A DNA stretch of 6,989 nucleotides from Enterobacteriaceae bacterium (GTDB lineage Bacteria; Pseudomonadota; Gammaproteobacteria; Enterobacterales; Enterobacteriaceae): NCBI GenBank assembly GCA_022712475.1, contig JALAGK010000103.1:1-6989 (forward strand), given 5' to 3'. Positions 1 through 5,644 of this stretch are shown here, piece by piece. The position numbers were made by a program, and so were the translations under genes. Every line of letters begins with the position of its first letter. The stretch's first letter is position 1. A model generated the notes under the pieces. It was given only the letters and a program-made list of their open reading frames with translations, made no database searches and had not been told where the DNA came from.

Positions 1-1042
1 AGAAGAGATCTTCGCGGCGGCTGAAAAGCTGGTTGCCGTAGGCTGTTTTTGTATCGGCACCAACCAGGTCGATTTGAATGCGGCGGCTAAACGTGGGATC
101 CCGGTATTTAACGCGCCGTTTTCTAACACGCGTTCTGTCGCGGAACTGGTTATTGGCGAGTTGCTGTTGTTGATGCGCGGTGTACCTGAGGCCAATGCTA
201 AAGCGCATCGTGGCGTGTGGAATAAGCAGGCAGTGGGCTGCTATGAAGCACGTGGCAAGAAGCTTGGTATTATTGGCTATGGCCATATTGGTACTCAGCT
301 CGGTATCCTGGCCGAATCGCTGGGGATGCACGTCTATTTCTATGATATTGAGAACAAACTGCCGCTCGGTAACGCAACCCAGGTCCAGCATCTGTCCGAT
401 TTGCTGAACATGAGTGATGTGGTGACGCTGCACGTGCCGGAAAATGCCAGCACGAAGAATATGATTGGGCAGCAGGAACTGACGCTGATGAAGCCGGGTG
501 CGCTGTTGATTAACGCCTCACGTGGTACAGTGGTGGATATCCCGGCACTGTGTGAAGCGTTGTCCAGCAAGCATCTTTCCGGCGCTGCCATTGACGTGTT
601 CCCGACTGAACCTGCGACCAACAGCGACCCGTTCAGCTCACCGCTGTGCGAATTTGATAACGTTATCCTGACGCCTCACATCGGCGGCTCGACTCAGGAA
701 GCACAGGAAAATATCGGCATTGAAGTGGCCGGTAAACTCAGCAAATATTCGGATAACGGCTCAACACTCTCTGCGGTGAACTTCCCGGAGGTATCCCTGC
801 CACAGCACGGTGCCAGCAGCAGTCGTTTGCTGCATATCCATGAAAACCGCCCAGGTGTGCTGACTGCCATCAACCAGATCTTCGCCGATCAGGGCGTCAA
901 CATTGCCGCTCAGTACCTGCAAACGTCACCGCAGGTGGGTTACGTGGTTATCGATATTGACGCGCAAAAAGAGATTGCCGATAAGGCTCTGGACGCCATG
1001 AAAGCGATTCCGGGCACGATCCGCGCGCGCTTACTGTACTAA
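1..1042 (+). CDS. serA: D-3-phosphoglycerate dehydrogenase, 5' end cut off by the window
   Basis: SerA oxidises 3-phosphoglycerate to 3-phosphohydroxypyruvate with NAD+, the first and serine-inhibited step of serine synthesis, in the cytosol. The frame is open from base 2 and gives 346 residues; by E. coli numbering about 66 N-terminal residues lie outside the window. Visible are the Rossmann motif GYGHIG (bases about 278-295), the catalytic Arg in NASRGT (R240 in E. coli), the Glu in PTEPATN (E269) and the His in LTPHIGG (H292). The C-terminal ACT domain begins near HIHENRPG and keeps the serine-site residues corresponding to H344, N346 and N364. It ends in the conserved IRARLLY. The linker before the ACT domain reads HGASSSRLL, two residues longer than E. 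coli HGGRRL, so the Gly336-Gly337 hinge is not conserved. Family assignment is certain. The gene converges on fau and ends in its own terminator. Confidence 0.97.
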   Translation, partial: EEIFAAAEKLVAVGCFCIGTNQVDLNAAAKRGIPVFNAPFSNTRSVAELVIGELLLLMRGVPEANAKAHRGVWNKQAVGCYEARGKKLGIIGYGHIGTQLGILAESLGMHVYFYDIENKLPLGNATQVQHLSDLLNMSDVVTLHVPENASTKNMIGQQELTLMKPGALLINASRGTVVDIPALCEALSSKHLSGAAIDVFPTEPATNSDPFSSPLCEFDNVILTPHIGGSTQEAQENIGIEVAGKLSKYSDNGSTLSAVNFPEVSLPQHGASSSRLLHIHENRPGVLTAINQIFADQGVNIAAQYLQTSPQVGYVVIDIDAQKEIADKALDAMKAIPGTIRARLLY

Positions 1043-1066
1043 TCACGTAGTAAGCTCAGGATATAA

Positions 1067-1091
1067 GGCCTCCGCGTGCGGGGGCTTTTTT
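1067..1091 (+). terminator. Rho-independent terminator of serA
   Basis: The hairpin GCCTCCGC-GT-GCGGGGGC (1068-1085; inner pair probably open, one T-G wobble) is followed directly by six T at 1086-1091, 25 bases after the serA stop. On the opposite strand the same hairpin is followed by CTTATATCC, a poor U-tract, so it would serve fau only weakly. Confidence 0.9.
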
Positions 1092-1140
1092 ATTGCGTAA
1101 TCTATGGACGTAATCGTCTAAGGAGAGGTCCGGGACGGAT

Positions 1141-1743
1141 TCAGGACCGCCACTGCCAGAGCCGGGATGGGGTAATCACCTGCGGCAGCGCAATATCCCA
1201 GGATTCAACCGGCAGCGATTCTACCTGCTGGCAGTCGTGGGCGTAACCAACCGGCGTAAAGCCGTGCTGCTGCCAGTGCTGTAATGTGCGGTCATAAAAG
1301 CCGCCGCCCATGCCCAGACGCTGCCCGGTATTGTCAAAAGCGACCAGCGGCACGATAAGGGTGTCCAGTTGCGCAAGCGGCAGAACGTTACGCACATCCA
1401 GGCGTGGCTCAGTGATTTTCAGCACATTACGCGTCATGGGGGTCTCTGGCGTGTAATGCAAAAACAGCAGATTACCGCGGCTGAACGGGTGCAGTACCGG
1501 CAGGTAAACCTGCTGGCCGTTGCGCCACAGTGCGTTGATAAGGGGAGAGGTGTCCAGCTCGCCGTCAAAAGAAAGAAATACGGCAATGCGTTTTGCCTGA
1601 GCTATTGGGGGAAACGCGAGAGCACGTTCTGTGGCTTGTTGTGCGTAGTGTGATTGCGCTTGTGCACTAAGTGCGCGGCGTCGTTGCCGGACCATCTGGC
1701 GAATTTGCTGGCGAGTCTGAGGGAAAAGTGCGTGTTGCGTCAT
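1141..1743 (-). CDS. fau: 5-formyltetrahydrofolate cyclo-ligase
   Basis: This enzyme (ygfA/fau, 5-FCL) converts 5-formyltetrahydrofolate to 5,10-methenyltetrahydrofolate with ATP, returning an inhibitory storage folate to the one-carbon pool. The protein is 200 residues. Family marks are the basic N-terminal helix (RQQIRQMVRQRRR, residues 11-23), FLSFDGELDT (56-65), and the phosphate-binding loop RLGMGGGFYDR (142-152), followed by PVGYAHDCQ (164-172). I chose the ATG at 1743 because the RQQIRQ segment before Met17 looks conserved in the family. The E. coli product is usually annotated from the equivalent of Met17 (ATG at 1695), giving 184 residues here. Neither start has a clear Shine-Dalgarno sequence. 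A longer frame beginning at TTG 1818 would run through 6S RNA and is unlikely. The start lies 18 bases beyond the 6S 3' end, matching the dual ssrS-ygfA transcript known in E. coli. Confidence 0.93.
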   Translation of the reverse strand: MTQHALFPQTRQQIRQMVRQRRRALSAQAQSHYAQQATERALAFPPIAQAKRIAVFLSFDGELDTSPLINALWRNGQQVYLPVLHPFSRGNLLFLHYTPETPMTRNVLKITEPRLDVRNVLPLAQLDTLIVPLVAFDNTGQRLGMGGGFYDRTLQHWQQHGFTPVGYAHDCQQVESLPVESWDIALPQVITPSRLWQWRS

Positions 1744-1761
1744 GTTGGTAGTAGAAAGAGA

Positions 1762-1945
1762 GGAATCTCCGAGATGCCGCCGCAGGCTGAAACCCTTGAA
1801 CCCGTGGTTCAAGGTCAATGCGACGTCACAATCTTAAGGCTTCCCGGACGAGCCAGGCATGCGCACCGATTGTGGAGCGTCACATTCTTGTGGTATGAAA
1901 TATCGGCTCAGGGGACTGGCCCGCTTGCAAACATCTCAGAGAAAT
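1762..1945 (-). ncRNA. ssrS: 6S RNA
   Basis: 6S RNA binds sigma-70 RNA polymerase holoenzyme as an open-promoter mimic, lowers transcription from many promoters in stationary phase, and is released by synthesis of a short product RNA. On the minus strand the gene starts ATTTCTCTGAGATG at 1945 and ends CATCTCGGAGATTCC at 1762, 184 nt, essentially the E. coli length. These ends pair to form the closing stem. Other visible elements are the conserved CAAGCGGGCCAGTCCCCTGAGC block, the CGATATTTCATACCACAAGAA strand of the central bubble where product-RNA synthesis starts in E. coli, the stem 1868-1874/1827-1833 (CACAATC with GATTGTG), and the CCTTGAACC/GGTTCAAGG hairpin on the 3' side. Several stems differ from E. 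coli by paired changes. The RNA lies between zapA and fau on the same strand, so the precursor probably reads on into fau before processing. Confidence 0.97.
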
Positions 1946-1961
1946 TTTGTCCTTCACAGTT

Positions 1962-1995
1962 ACTCTACCATAGCTGACCATGAAGTGTTATTCAA
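1962..1995 (-). promoter_or_regulatory. Candidate proximal (P1-like) promoter of 6S RNA
   Basis: In E. coli the proximal ssrS promoter starts a few bases upstream of the mature 5' end. Here that region overlaps the zapA stop codon (1990-1988). Two minus-strand arrangements are possible: TTGAAT (1995-1990), a 17-base spacer, then TATGGT (1972-1967); or a -10 TAGAGT (1967-1962) with a poor -35, which would start about 9 bases before the mature RNA. I cannot choose between them. A distal promoter inside zapA is known in E. coli but I could not place it. Confidence 0.45.
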
Positions 1996-2317
1996 ACTTT
2001 AGTCCTGTTCGTTCAGGATTGCGACCTTGCTCAAGTAATGCCTGCTCCAGCGTTTGCTGAAGCATACGAATACGTTGCTCCATGCTGGCGGCATAGTCAC
2101 TGGTCTTTTGCTTTTCCAGCTCAAGCTCATAGCAAATATTGAGCGCAGCAATAAACACCAGTTGCTCAGTGTTGCTCACGCGCGTACGGACTTTAAGATC
2201 CTGCAAACGCCTATCGAGTTCTTCAGCTGCCTTGCTTAGCGCTTCCCGCTGTTCCGGCGGGCAATTGACCCGCAGCGAGCGCCCAAAAATTTGGATATCG
2301 ACTGGTTGTGCAGACAT
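1988..2317 (-). CDS. zapA: Cell division protein ZapA (FtsZ-associated)
   Basis: ZapA is a cytosolic protein that binds and cross-links FtsZ protofilaments, stabilising the division ring together with ZapB. The protein is 109 residues, the E. coli length. It has the N-terminal globular part beginning [17 protein letters not shown] (residues 1-17), the conserved [17 protein letters not shown] stretch (about 50-66), and a heptad-rich C-terminal coiled coil containing [20 protein letters not shown] (74-93). The tail [10 protein letters not shown] is less conserved. The ATG at 2317 is chosen because it reproduces the E. coli N-terminus and has GGAAGGTGG just upstream; the frame stays open for 21 codons further upstream without conserved sequence. 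zapA is divergent from ygfB, and 6S RNA follows 42 bases after its stop on the same strand. Confidence 0.97.
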   Translation of the reverse strand: MSAQPVDIQIFGRSLRVNCPPEQREALSKAAEELDRRLQDLKVRTRVSNTEQLVFIAALNICYELELEKQKTSDYAASMEQRIRMLQQTLEQALLEQGRNPERTGLKFE

Positions 2318-2378
2318 GCCACCTTCCACGCTGTTAAATCGCCCGCTTTTACTACCGCCTGGGCAGCAAAGGGGCGCC

Positions 2379-2408
2379 ACTATAAGCTACCCTGATATGA
2401 AGATACAA
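2379..2408 (-). promoter_or_regulatory. Candidate sigma-70 promoter for zapA
   Basis: On the minus strand TTGTAT (2408-2403) and TATAGT (2384-2379) are separated by 18 bases. The -10 matches the consensus at five of six positions, the -35 at the TTG only. A start near 2372 would leave a leader of about 55 bases before the zapA ATG. This is consensus reading only. Confidence 0.5.
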
Positions 2409-2438
2409 GCCCTTTTCTGGTATCTGCGGGCTCCATGA

Positions 2439-2447
2439 TGGTAGCAT
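2439..2447 (+). promoter_or_regulatory. Candidate extended -10 promoter element for ygfB operon
   Basis: TGGTAGCAT at 2439-2447 fits an extended -10 (TGnTAnnnT), 37 bases before the ygfB start. No good -35 is seen at 16-18 bases. It lies in the zapA/ygfB divergent region, about 30 bases from the zapA -35, so the two promoters would be back to back. Weak evidence. Confidence 0.3.
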
Positions 2448-2483
2448 AACATGAACTCTTCCTCCCAACGATGATGAATGCGC

Positions 2484-3065
2484 ATGTCTATACAGAACAA
2501 CGGTATGCCCGGTTACGACACCCTGGGCCAACAGCTTAGTGAACAGGGCGTAGGGTTGACGCCTGCGGAGATGCACGGCCTTATCAGCGGTATGCTGTGC
2601 GGCGGCAATAAAGACAGCAGCTGGCAGGCGCTGCTGCATGACCTGACCAACGAGGGGCTGGCCTTTAGTAAAAACCTTTCTGATACGCTGGTTCAGCTGC
2701 ACTCTGTCACCAGTGATGCGTTGGAAGATGACGGTTTCCTGTTCCAGCTTTATTTGCCGGAAGGCGAAAACATCAGCGTTTTTGACCGTGCAGACGCGCT
2801 GGCAGGCTGGGTGAACCACTTCCTGCTGGGCCTTGGCGTTACGCAGCCCAAGCTTGACAAAGTCACCGGCGAAACCGGCGAGGCCATCGACGACCTTCGT
2901 AATATTGCCCAACTTGGCTATGACGAAGATGAGGATCAGGAAGAACTGGAAATGTCGCTGGAAGAAGTCGTTGAATACGTGCGTGTTGCAGCCCTCTTGT
3001 GCCATGACTCGTTTACGCGCCCGGCTCCTGGCGCCCCTGAGGTACAAAAACCCACGCTGCATTAA
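2484..3065 (+). CDS. ygfB: UPF0149 family protein YgfB
   Basis: YgfB is a conserved, mostly helical cytosolic protein of the UPF0149 (YecA/YgfB-like) family; its role in enterobacteria is not established, although a homologue in Pseudomonas has been linked to regulation of a cell-wall amidase gene. The protein is 193 residues; the E. coli protein is one shorter. Recognisable segments are [17 protein letters not shown] (25-41), [20 protein letters not shown] (99-118), the acidic run [15 protein letters not shown] (147-161), and the tail [10 protein letters not shown]. The central and C-terminal parts are nearly identical to E. coli, while residues 11-22 and 60-75 vary. Start: ATG 2484 reproduces MSIQN; ATG 2478, two codons earlier and in frame, is also possible. 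Neither has an obvious Shine-Dalgarno sequence. It is the first gene of the ygfB-pepP-ubiH-ubiI operon. Confidence 0.93.
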   Translation: MSIQNNGMPGYDTLGQQLSEQGVGLTPAEMHGLISGMLCGGNKDSSWQALLHDLTNEGLAFSKNLSDTLVQLHSVTSDALEDDGFLFQLYLPEGENISVFDRADALAGWVNHFLLGLGVTQPKLDKVTGETGEAIDDLRNIAQLGYDEDEDQEELEMSLEEVVEYVRVAALLCHDSFTRPAPGAPEVQKPTLH

Positions 3066-3083
3066 TCTACAAGCTTGTCTCTG

Positions 3084-3109
3084 AGTGCAGGCGCCTGCGC
3101 GCCTGCGCT
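3084..3109 (+). repeat. GC-rich intercistronic hairpin between ygfB and pepP
   Basis: The 11-base arms AGTGCAGGCGC and GCGCCTGCGCT (one T-G wobble) flank a CTGC loop. It starts 18 bases after the ygfB stop and ends 22 bases before the pepP Shine-Dalgarno. No T-tract follows (GAGGAATAAAGG), so it is not a standard intrinsic terminator. It may slow 3' exonucleases or tune expression between the two genes; that is inference. Confidence 0.75.
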
Positions 3110-3141
3110 GAGGAATAAAGGCATAAAACTCAGGAGGTGCC

Positions 3142-4455
3142 ATGACACAACAAGAGTTTCTCCGCCGCCGCCATACGCTGCTGGCAAAAATGGCGCCAGG
3201 CAGTGCCGCGCTCATTTTCGCCGCGCCCGAAGCACCACGCAGCGCTGACAGTGAATATCCCTATCGTCAGAACAGTGATTTCTGGTATTTCACCGGTTTT
3301 AACGAACCTGAAGCTGTGTTGGTGCTGATAAAAAGCGGTGAAAACCACAGCCACAGCGTGTTGTTTAACCGGGTGCGTGACAAGAGCGCGGAAATCTGGT
3401 TTGGCCGCAGGCTGGGGCAGGAAGCCGCGCCGGAAAAACTGGCCGTAGATCGGGCGCTGGCATTTAGCGAAATCGGTCAGCACCTTTGGCAACTGCTTAA
3501 TGGACTGGATGTGGTTTATCACGCCCAGGGGTTGTATCCGTATGCGGATAAAATTGTTTTTGCCGCGCTGGAAAAACTGCGTGCCGGTACGCGCCAGAAC
3601 CTGTGCGCACCGGCAACGCTCACCGACTGGCGGCCTTGGGTGCATGAAATGCGCCTGTTTAAATCGCCAGAAGAAATCGCCGTGCTGCGCCGCGCCGGGG
3701 AAATCAGCGCCATGGCACATACCCGGGCGATGGAGCGTTGCCGCGCGGGGATGTTCGAATATCACCTTGAAGGCGAAATCCACCACGAGTTTACTCGTCA
3801 CGGTGCACGTTATCCCTCCTATAACACCATTGTGGGCGCCGGAGAAAACGGCTGCATTCTGCATTACACCGAAAACGAAAGTGAGTTGCATGATGGCTCT
3901 CTGGTGCTGATTGACGCGGGCTGCGAATACCTCGGCTACGCGGGCGATATCACGCGCACCTTCCCGGTAAGCGGTAAATTTAGCGCGCCGCAGCGCGAGA
4001 TTTACGACATAGTGCTGGAGTCACTGGAAACTGCGCTGATGCTCTATCGCCCTGGCACTTCCATTCAAGCGGTCACTGGCGAAGTAGTACGCATCATGGT
4101 ACGTGGCCTGGTGCGTCTGGGTATTTTGCAGGGTGATGTTGAACAACTGGTTGCCGATAACGCCCATCGCCCTTTCTTTATGCATGGTCTTAGTCACTGG
4201 CTGGGGCTGGATGTGCACGACGTGGGCAACTACGGGCAGGACCGCTCGCGCTTGCTTGAGCCTGGTATGGTGCTGACCGTAGAGCCGGGGCTGTATATCT
4301 CACCGGAGGCTAACGTACCGGCACAATATCGTGGAATTGGCATTCGCATTGAAGACGATATCGTGATTACCGAAGCCGGAAACGAGAACCTCACCGCCAG
4401 CGTTGTGAAACGCGCTGACGACATTGAGGCACTGATGGCGGCGGGGCGCTCATGA
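3142..4455 (+). CDS. pepP: Xaa-Pro aminopeptidase (aminopeptidase P II)
   Basis: PepP removes the N-terminal residue from peptides whose second residue is proline; it is a dimanganese 'pita-bread' metallopeptidase (MEROPS M24B) of the cytosol. The protein is 437 residues; E. coli has 441. The N-terminal domain (about 1-170) includes SADSEYPYRQNSDFWYFTGF (34-53). The catalytic domain carries all five metal ligands: D258 in VLIDAG, D269 in YAGDITR, H352 in HGLSHWLG, E381 in TVEPGLY and E404 in IRIEDD. H359 (DVHDVG) and R402, also near the active site in E. coli, are present. The start ATG at 3142 is set by a strong AGGAGGT at 3132-3138; the N-terminus is three residues shorter than in E. coli, where the first few residues vary. 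The stop overlaps the ubiH start (ATGA), implying translational coupling. Confidence 0.97.
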   Translation: MTQQEFLRRRHTLLAKMAPGSAALIFAAPEAPRSADSEYPYRQNSDFWYFTGFNEPEAVLVLIKSGENHSHSVLFNRVRDKSAEIWFGRRLGQEAAPEKLAVDRALAFSEIGQHLWQLLNGLDVVYHAQGLYPYADKIVFAALEKLRAGTRQNLCAPATLTDWRPWVHEMRLFKSPEEIAVLRRAGEISAMAHTRAMERCRAGMFEYHLEGEIHHEFTRHGARYPSYNTIVGAGENGCILHYTENESELHDGSLVLIDAGCEYLGYAGDITRTFPVSGKFSAPQREIYDIVLESLETALMLYRPGTSIQAVTGEVVRIMVRGLVRLGILQGDVEQLVADNAHRPFFMHGLSHWLGLDVHDVGNYGQDRSRLLEPGMVLTVEPGLYISPEANVPAQYRGIGIRIEDDIVITEAGNENLTASVVKRADDIEALMAAGRS

Positions 4456-5630
4456 GCGTCATCATTGTTGGCGGTGGCATTAATGGCGCAACCTTAGCCC
4501 TGGCGCTGTCGCACTTGAGCGATGGTACGTTACCCGTGCACCTGATTGAGGCGACACTCCCGTCTTCGCTACATCATCCTGGATTTGACGCCCGCGCGAT
4601 TGCGTTGGCACAGGGTACCTGCCAGCAACTTTCACAAATTGGCGTCTGGCCAGCGTTAGCCGATTGCGCGACGGCTATCAACACCGTGCATGTCAGCGAT
4701 CGCGGCCATGCGGGTTTTGTCACGTTGCAGGCGCAGGACTACCAGACATCCGCACTCGGGCAAGTAGTTGAGCTCCATGATGTTGGCCAACGGCTGTTTG
4801 AGCTGCTGCGCCAGGCGCCGGGTGTTACGCTGCATTGCCCACAGCGTGTGGCAAGCTGTGAGCGCACTCAGGATGCTGCCAGCGTGACGCTTGAAAATGG
4901 CGATGTGATTCAGGGGAGTTTGCTGGTTGCCGCTGATGGCAGCCAGTCCAGGCTCGCTGCTCAGTGTGGCATTAGCTGGCGTAAAGACGATTACGGTCAG
5001 GTTGCGGTCATTGCGAATGTCTCGACAGCACAGGCGCATCAGGGCCGTGCCTGGGAGCGCTTCACCGCCGATGGCCCGTTGGCGATGCTGCCGATGTCCG
5101 GTGGGCGTTGCTCGCTGGTGTGGTGCCACGCCAGTGAGAAGCGCGAAGACGTTATGAGCTGGAGTGATGAGCGATTCTGTGATGAGCTACAGCGTGCGTT
5201 TGGCTGGCGACTGGGTCGCATTACCCACGCAGGCACACGTAGCGCTTATCCGCTGGCGCTAACCCGTGCGTCACGCAGCGTCACACATCGCCTGGCGCTG
5301 GTGGGTAATGCAGCGCAAACCTTGCATCCCATTGCCGGGCAGGGTTTTAACCTCGGTATGCGCGATGTGATGACGCTTGCTGAAACCCTCGCTGACCGCT
5401 GGCGTCAAGGCCAGGATGTTGGTACCTGGCCGGTATTGGCGGCTTATCATGCACGCCGCAGACCCGATCGCGCAGCAACCATTGGCGTGACGGACGGTCT
5501 GGTGCAGGTATTTGCTAACCGCTGGGCGCCGCTGGTTGCAGGCCGCAACGTAGGGTTGATGGCAATGGAATATCTAACGCCAGCGCGTGATGCGCTGGCC
5601 AGGCGCACCCTGGGCTGGGTGGCGCGTTAA
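4452..5630 (+). CDS. ubiH: 2-octaprenyl-6-methoxyphenol hydroxylase (ubiquinone C1 hydroxylase)
   Basis: UbiH is an FAD-dependent, oxygen-using monooxygenase that hydroxylates C1 of the ubiquinone ring precursor, within the soluble Ubi complex. It is 392 residues, identical in length to E. coli. The FAD Rossmann motif is GGGING (7-12) with the ribose-binding Glu33 (LIEA), followed by RAIAL (48-52). The DG motif is VAADGSQSRL (159-168). The FAD/ribityl motif reads LVGNAAQTLHPIAGQGFNLG (283-302): the usual GD is GN, as in E. coli UbiH, which separates it from UbiI. The tail ends RRTLGWVAR. The residues I10-N11 in the GxGxxG loop differ from E. coli (MA). The start overlaps the pepP stop by four bases and has only a weak G-rich upstream tract (GGCGGGGCG), which suggests translation by coupling with pepP. 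Fourteen bases separate it from ubiI. Confidence 0.97.
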   Translation: MSVIIVGGGINGATLALALSHLSDGTLPVHLIEATLPSSLHHPGFDARAIALAQGTCQQLSQIGVWPALADCATAINTVHVSDRGHAGFVTLQAQDYQTSALGQVVELHDVGQRLFELLRQAPGVTLHCPQRVASCERTQDAASVTLENGDVIQGSLLVAADGSQSRLAAQCGISWRKDDYGQVAVIANVSTAQAHQGRAWERFTADGPLAMLPMSGGRCSLVWCHASEKREDVMSWSDERFCDELQRAFGWRLGRITHAGTRSAYPLALTRASRSVTHRLALVGNAAQTLHPIAGQGFNLGMRDVMTLAETLADRWRQGQDVGTWPVLAAYHARRRPDRAATIGVTDGLVQVFANRWAPLVAGRNVGLMAMEYLTPARDALARRTLGWVAR

Positions 5631-5631
5631 C

Positions 5632-5638
5632 AGGAGAG
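5632..5638 (+). promoter_or_regulatory. Ribosome binding site that fixes the GTG start of ubiI
   Basis: AGGAGAG lies six bases before GTG 5645. An in-frame TAA at 5642-5644 directly precedes the GTG, so no earlier start is possible, and the first in-frame ATG downstream is inside the FAD motif. GTG is therefore the start. Confidence 0.85.
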
Positions 5639-5644
5639 TCATAA

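Noticed and set aside
1108..1119. Short inverted repeat GACG-TAAT-CGTC as a terminator for fau
   Set aside because: The four-base stem is too short and no U-tract follows on the minus strand.
1744..1818. In-frame upstream extension of fau starting at TTG 1818, adding 25 residues
   Set aside because: It lies mostly within the structured 3' part of 6S RNA, has no conserved protein sequence and would begin at a TTG without a binding site.
2318..2380. 21-codon upstream extension of zapA
   Set aside because: The ATG at 2317 reproduces the conserved [12 protein letters not shown] start, has a good ribosome-binding site, and the extension would overlap the likely promoter.
2451..2474. Seven-codon frame MNSSSQR ending in TGA just before ygfB, as a possible regulatory leader peptide
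   Set aside because: It has no ribosome-binding site, no repeated regulatory codons, and may lie at or upstream of the transcription start.
2352..3215. Minus-strand open frame of 287 codons opposite ygfB
   Set aside because: It lies antisense to a well-conserved gene, shows no recognisable domain and no clear start signal; long antisense frames are expected in GC-rich coding DNA.
3130..3891. Minus-strand open frame of 253 codons opposite pepP
   Set aside because: It is antisense to pepP, whose family motifs are intact; composition looks like a shadow of pepP codon usage.
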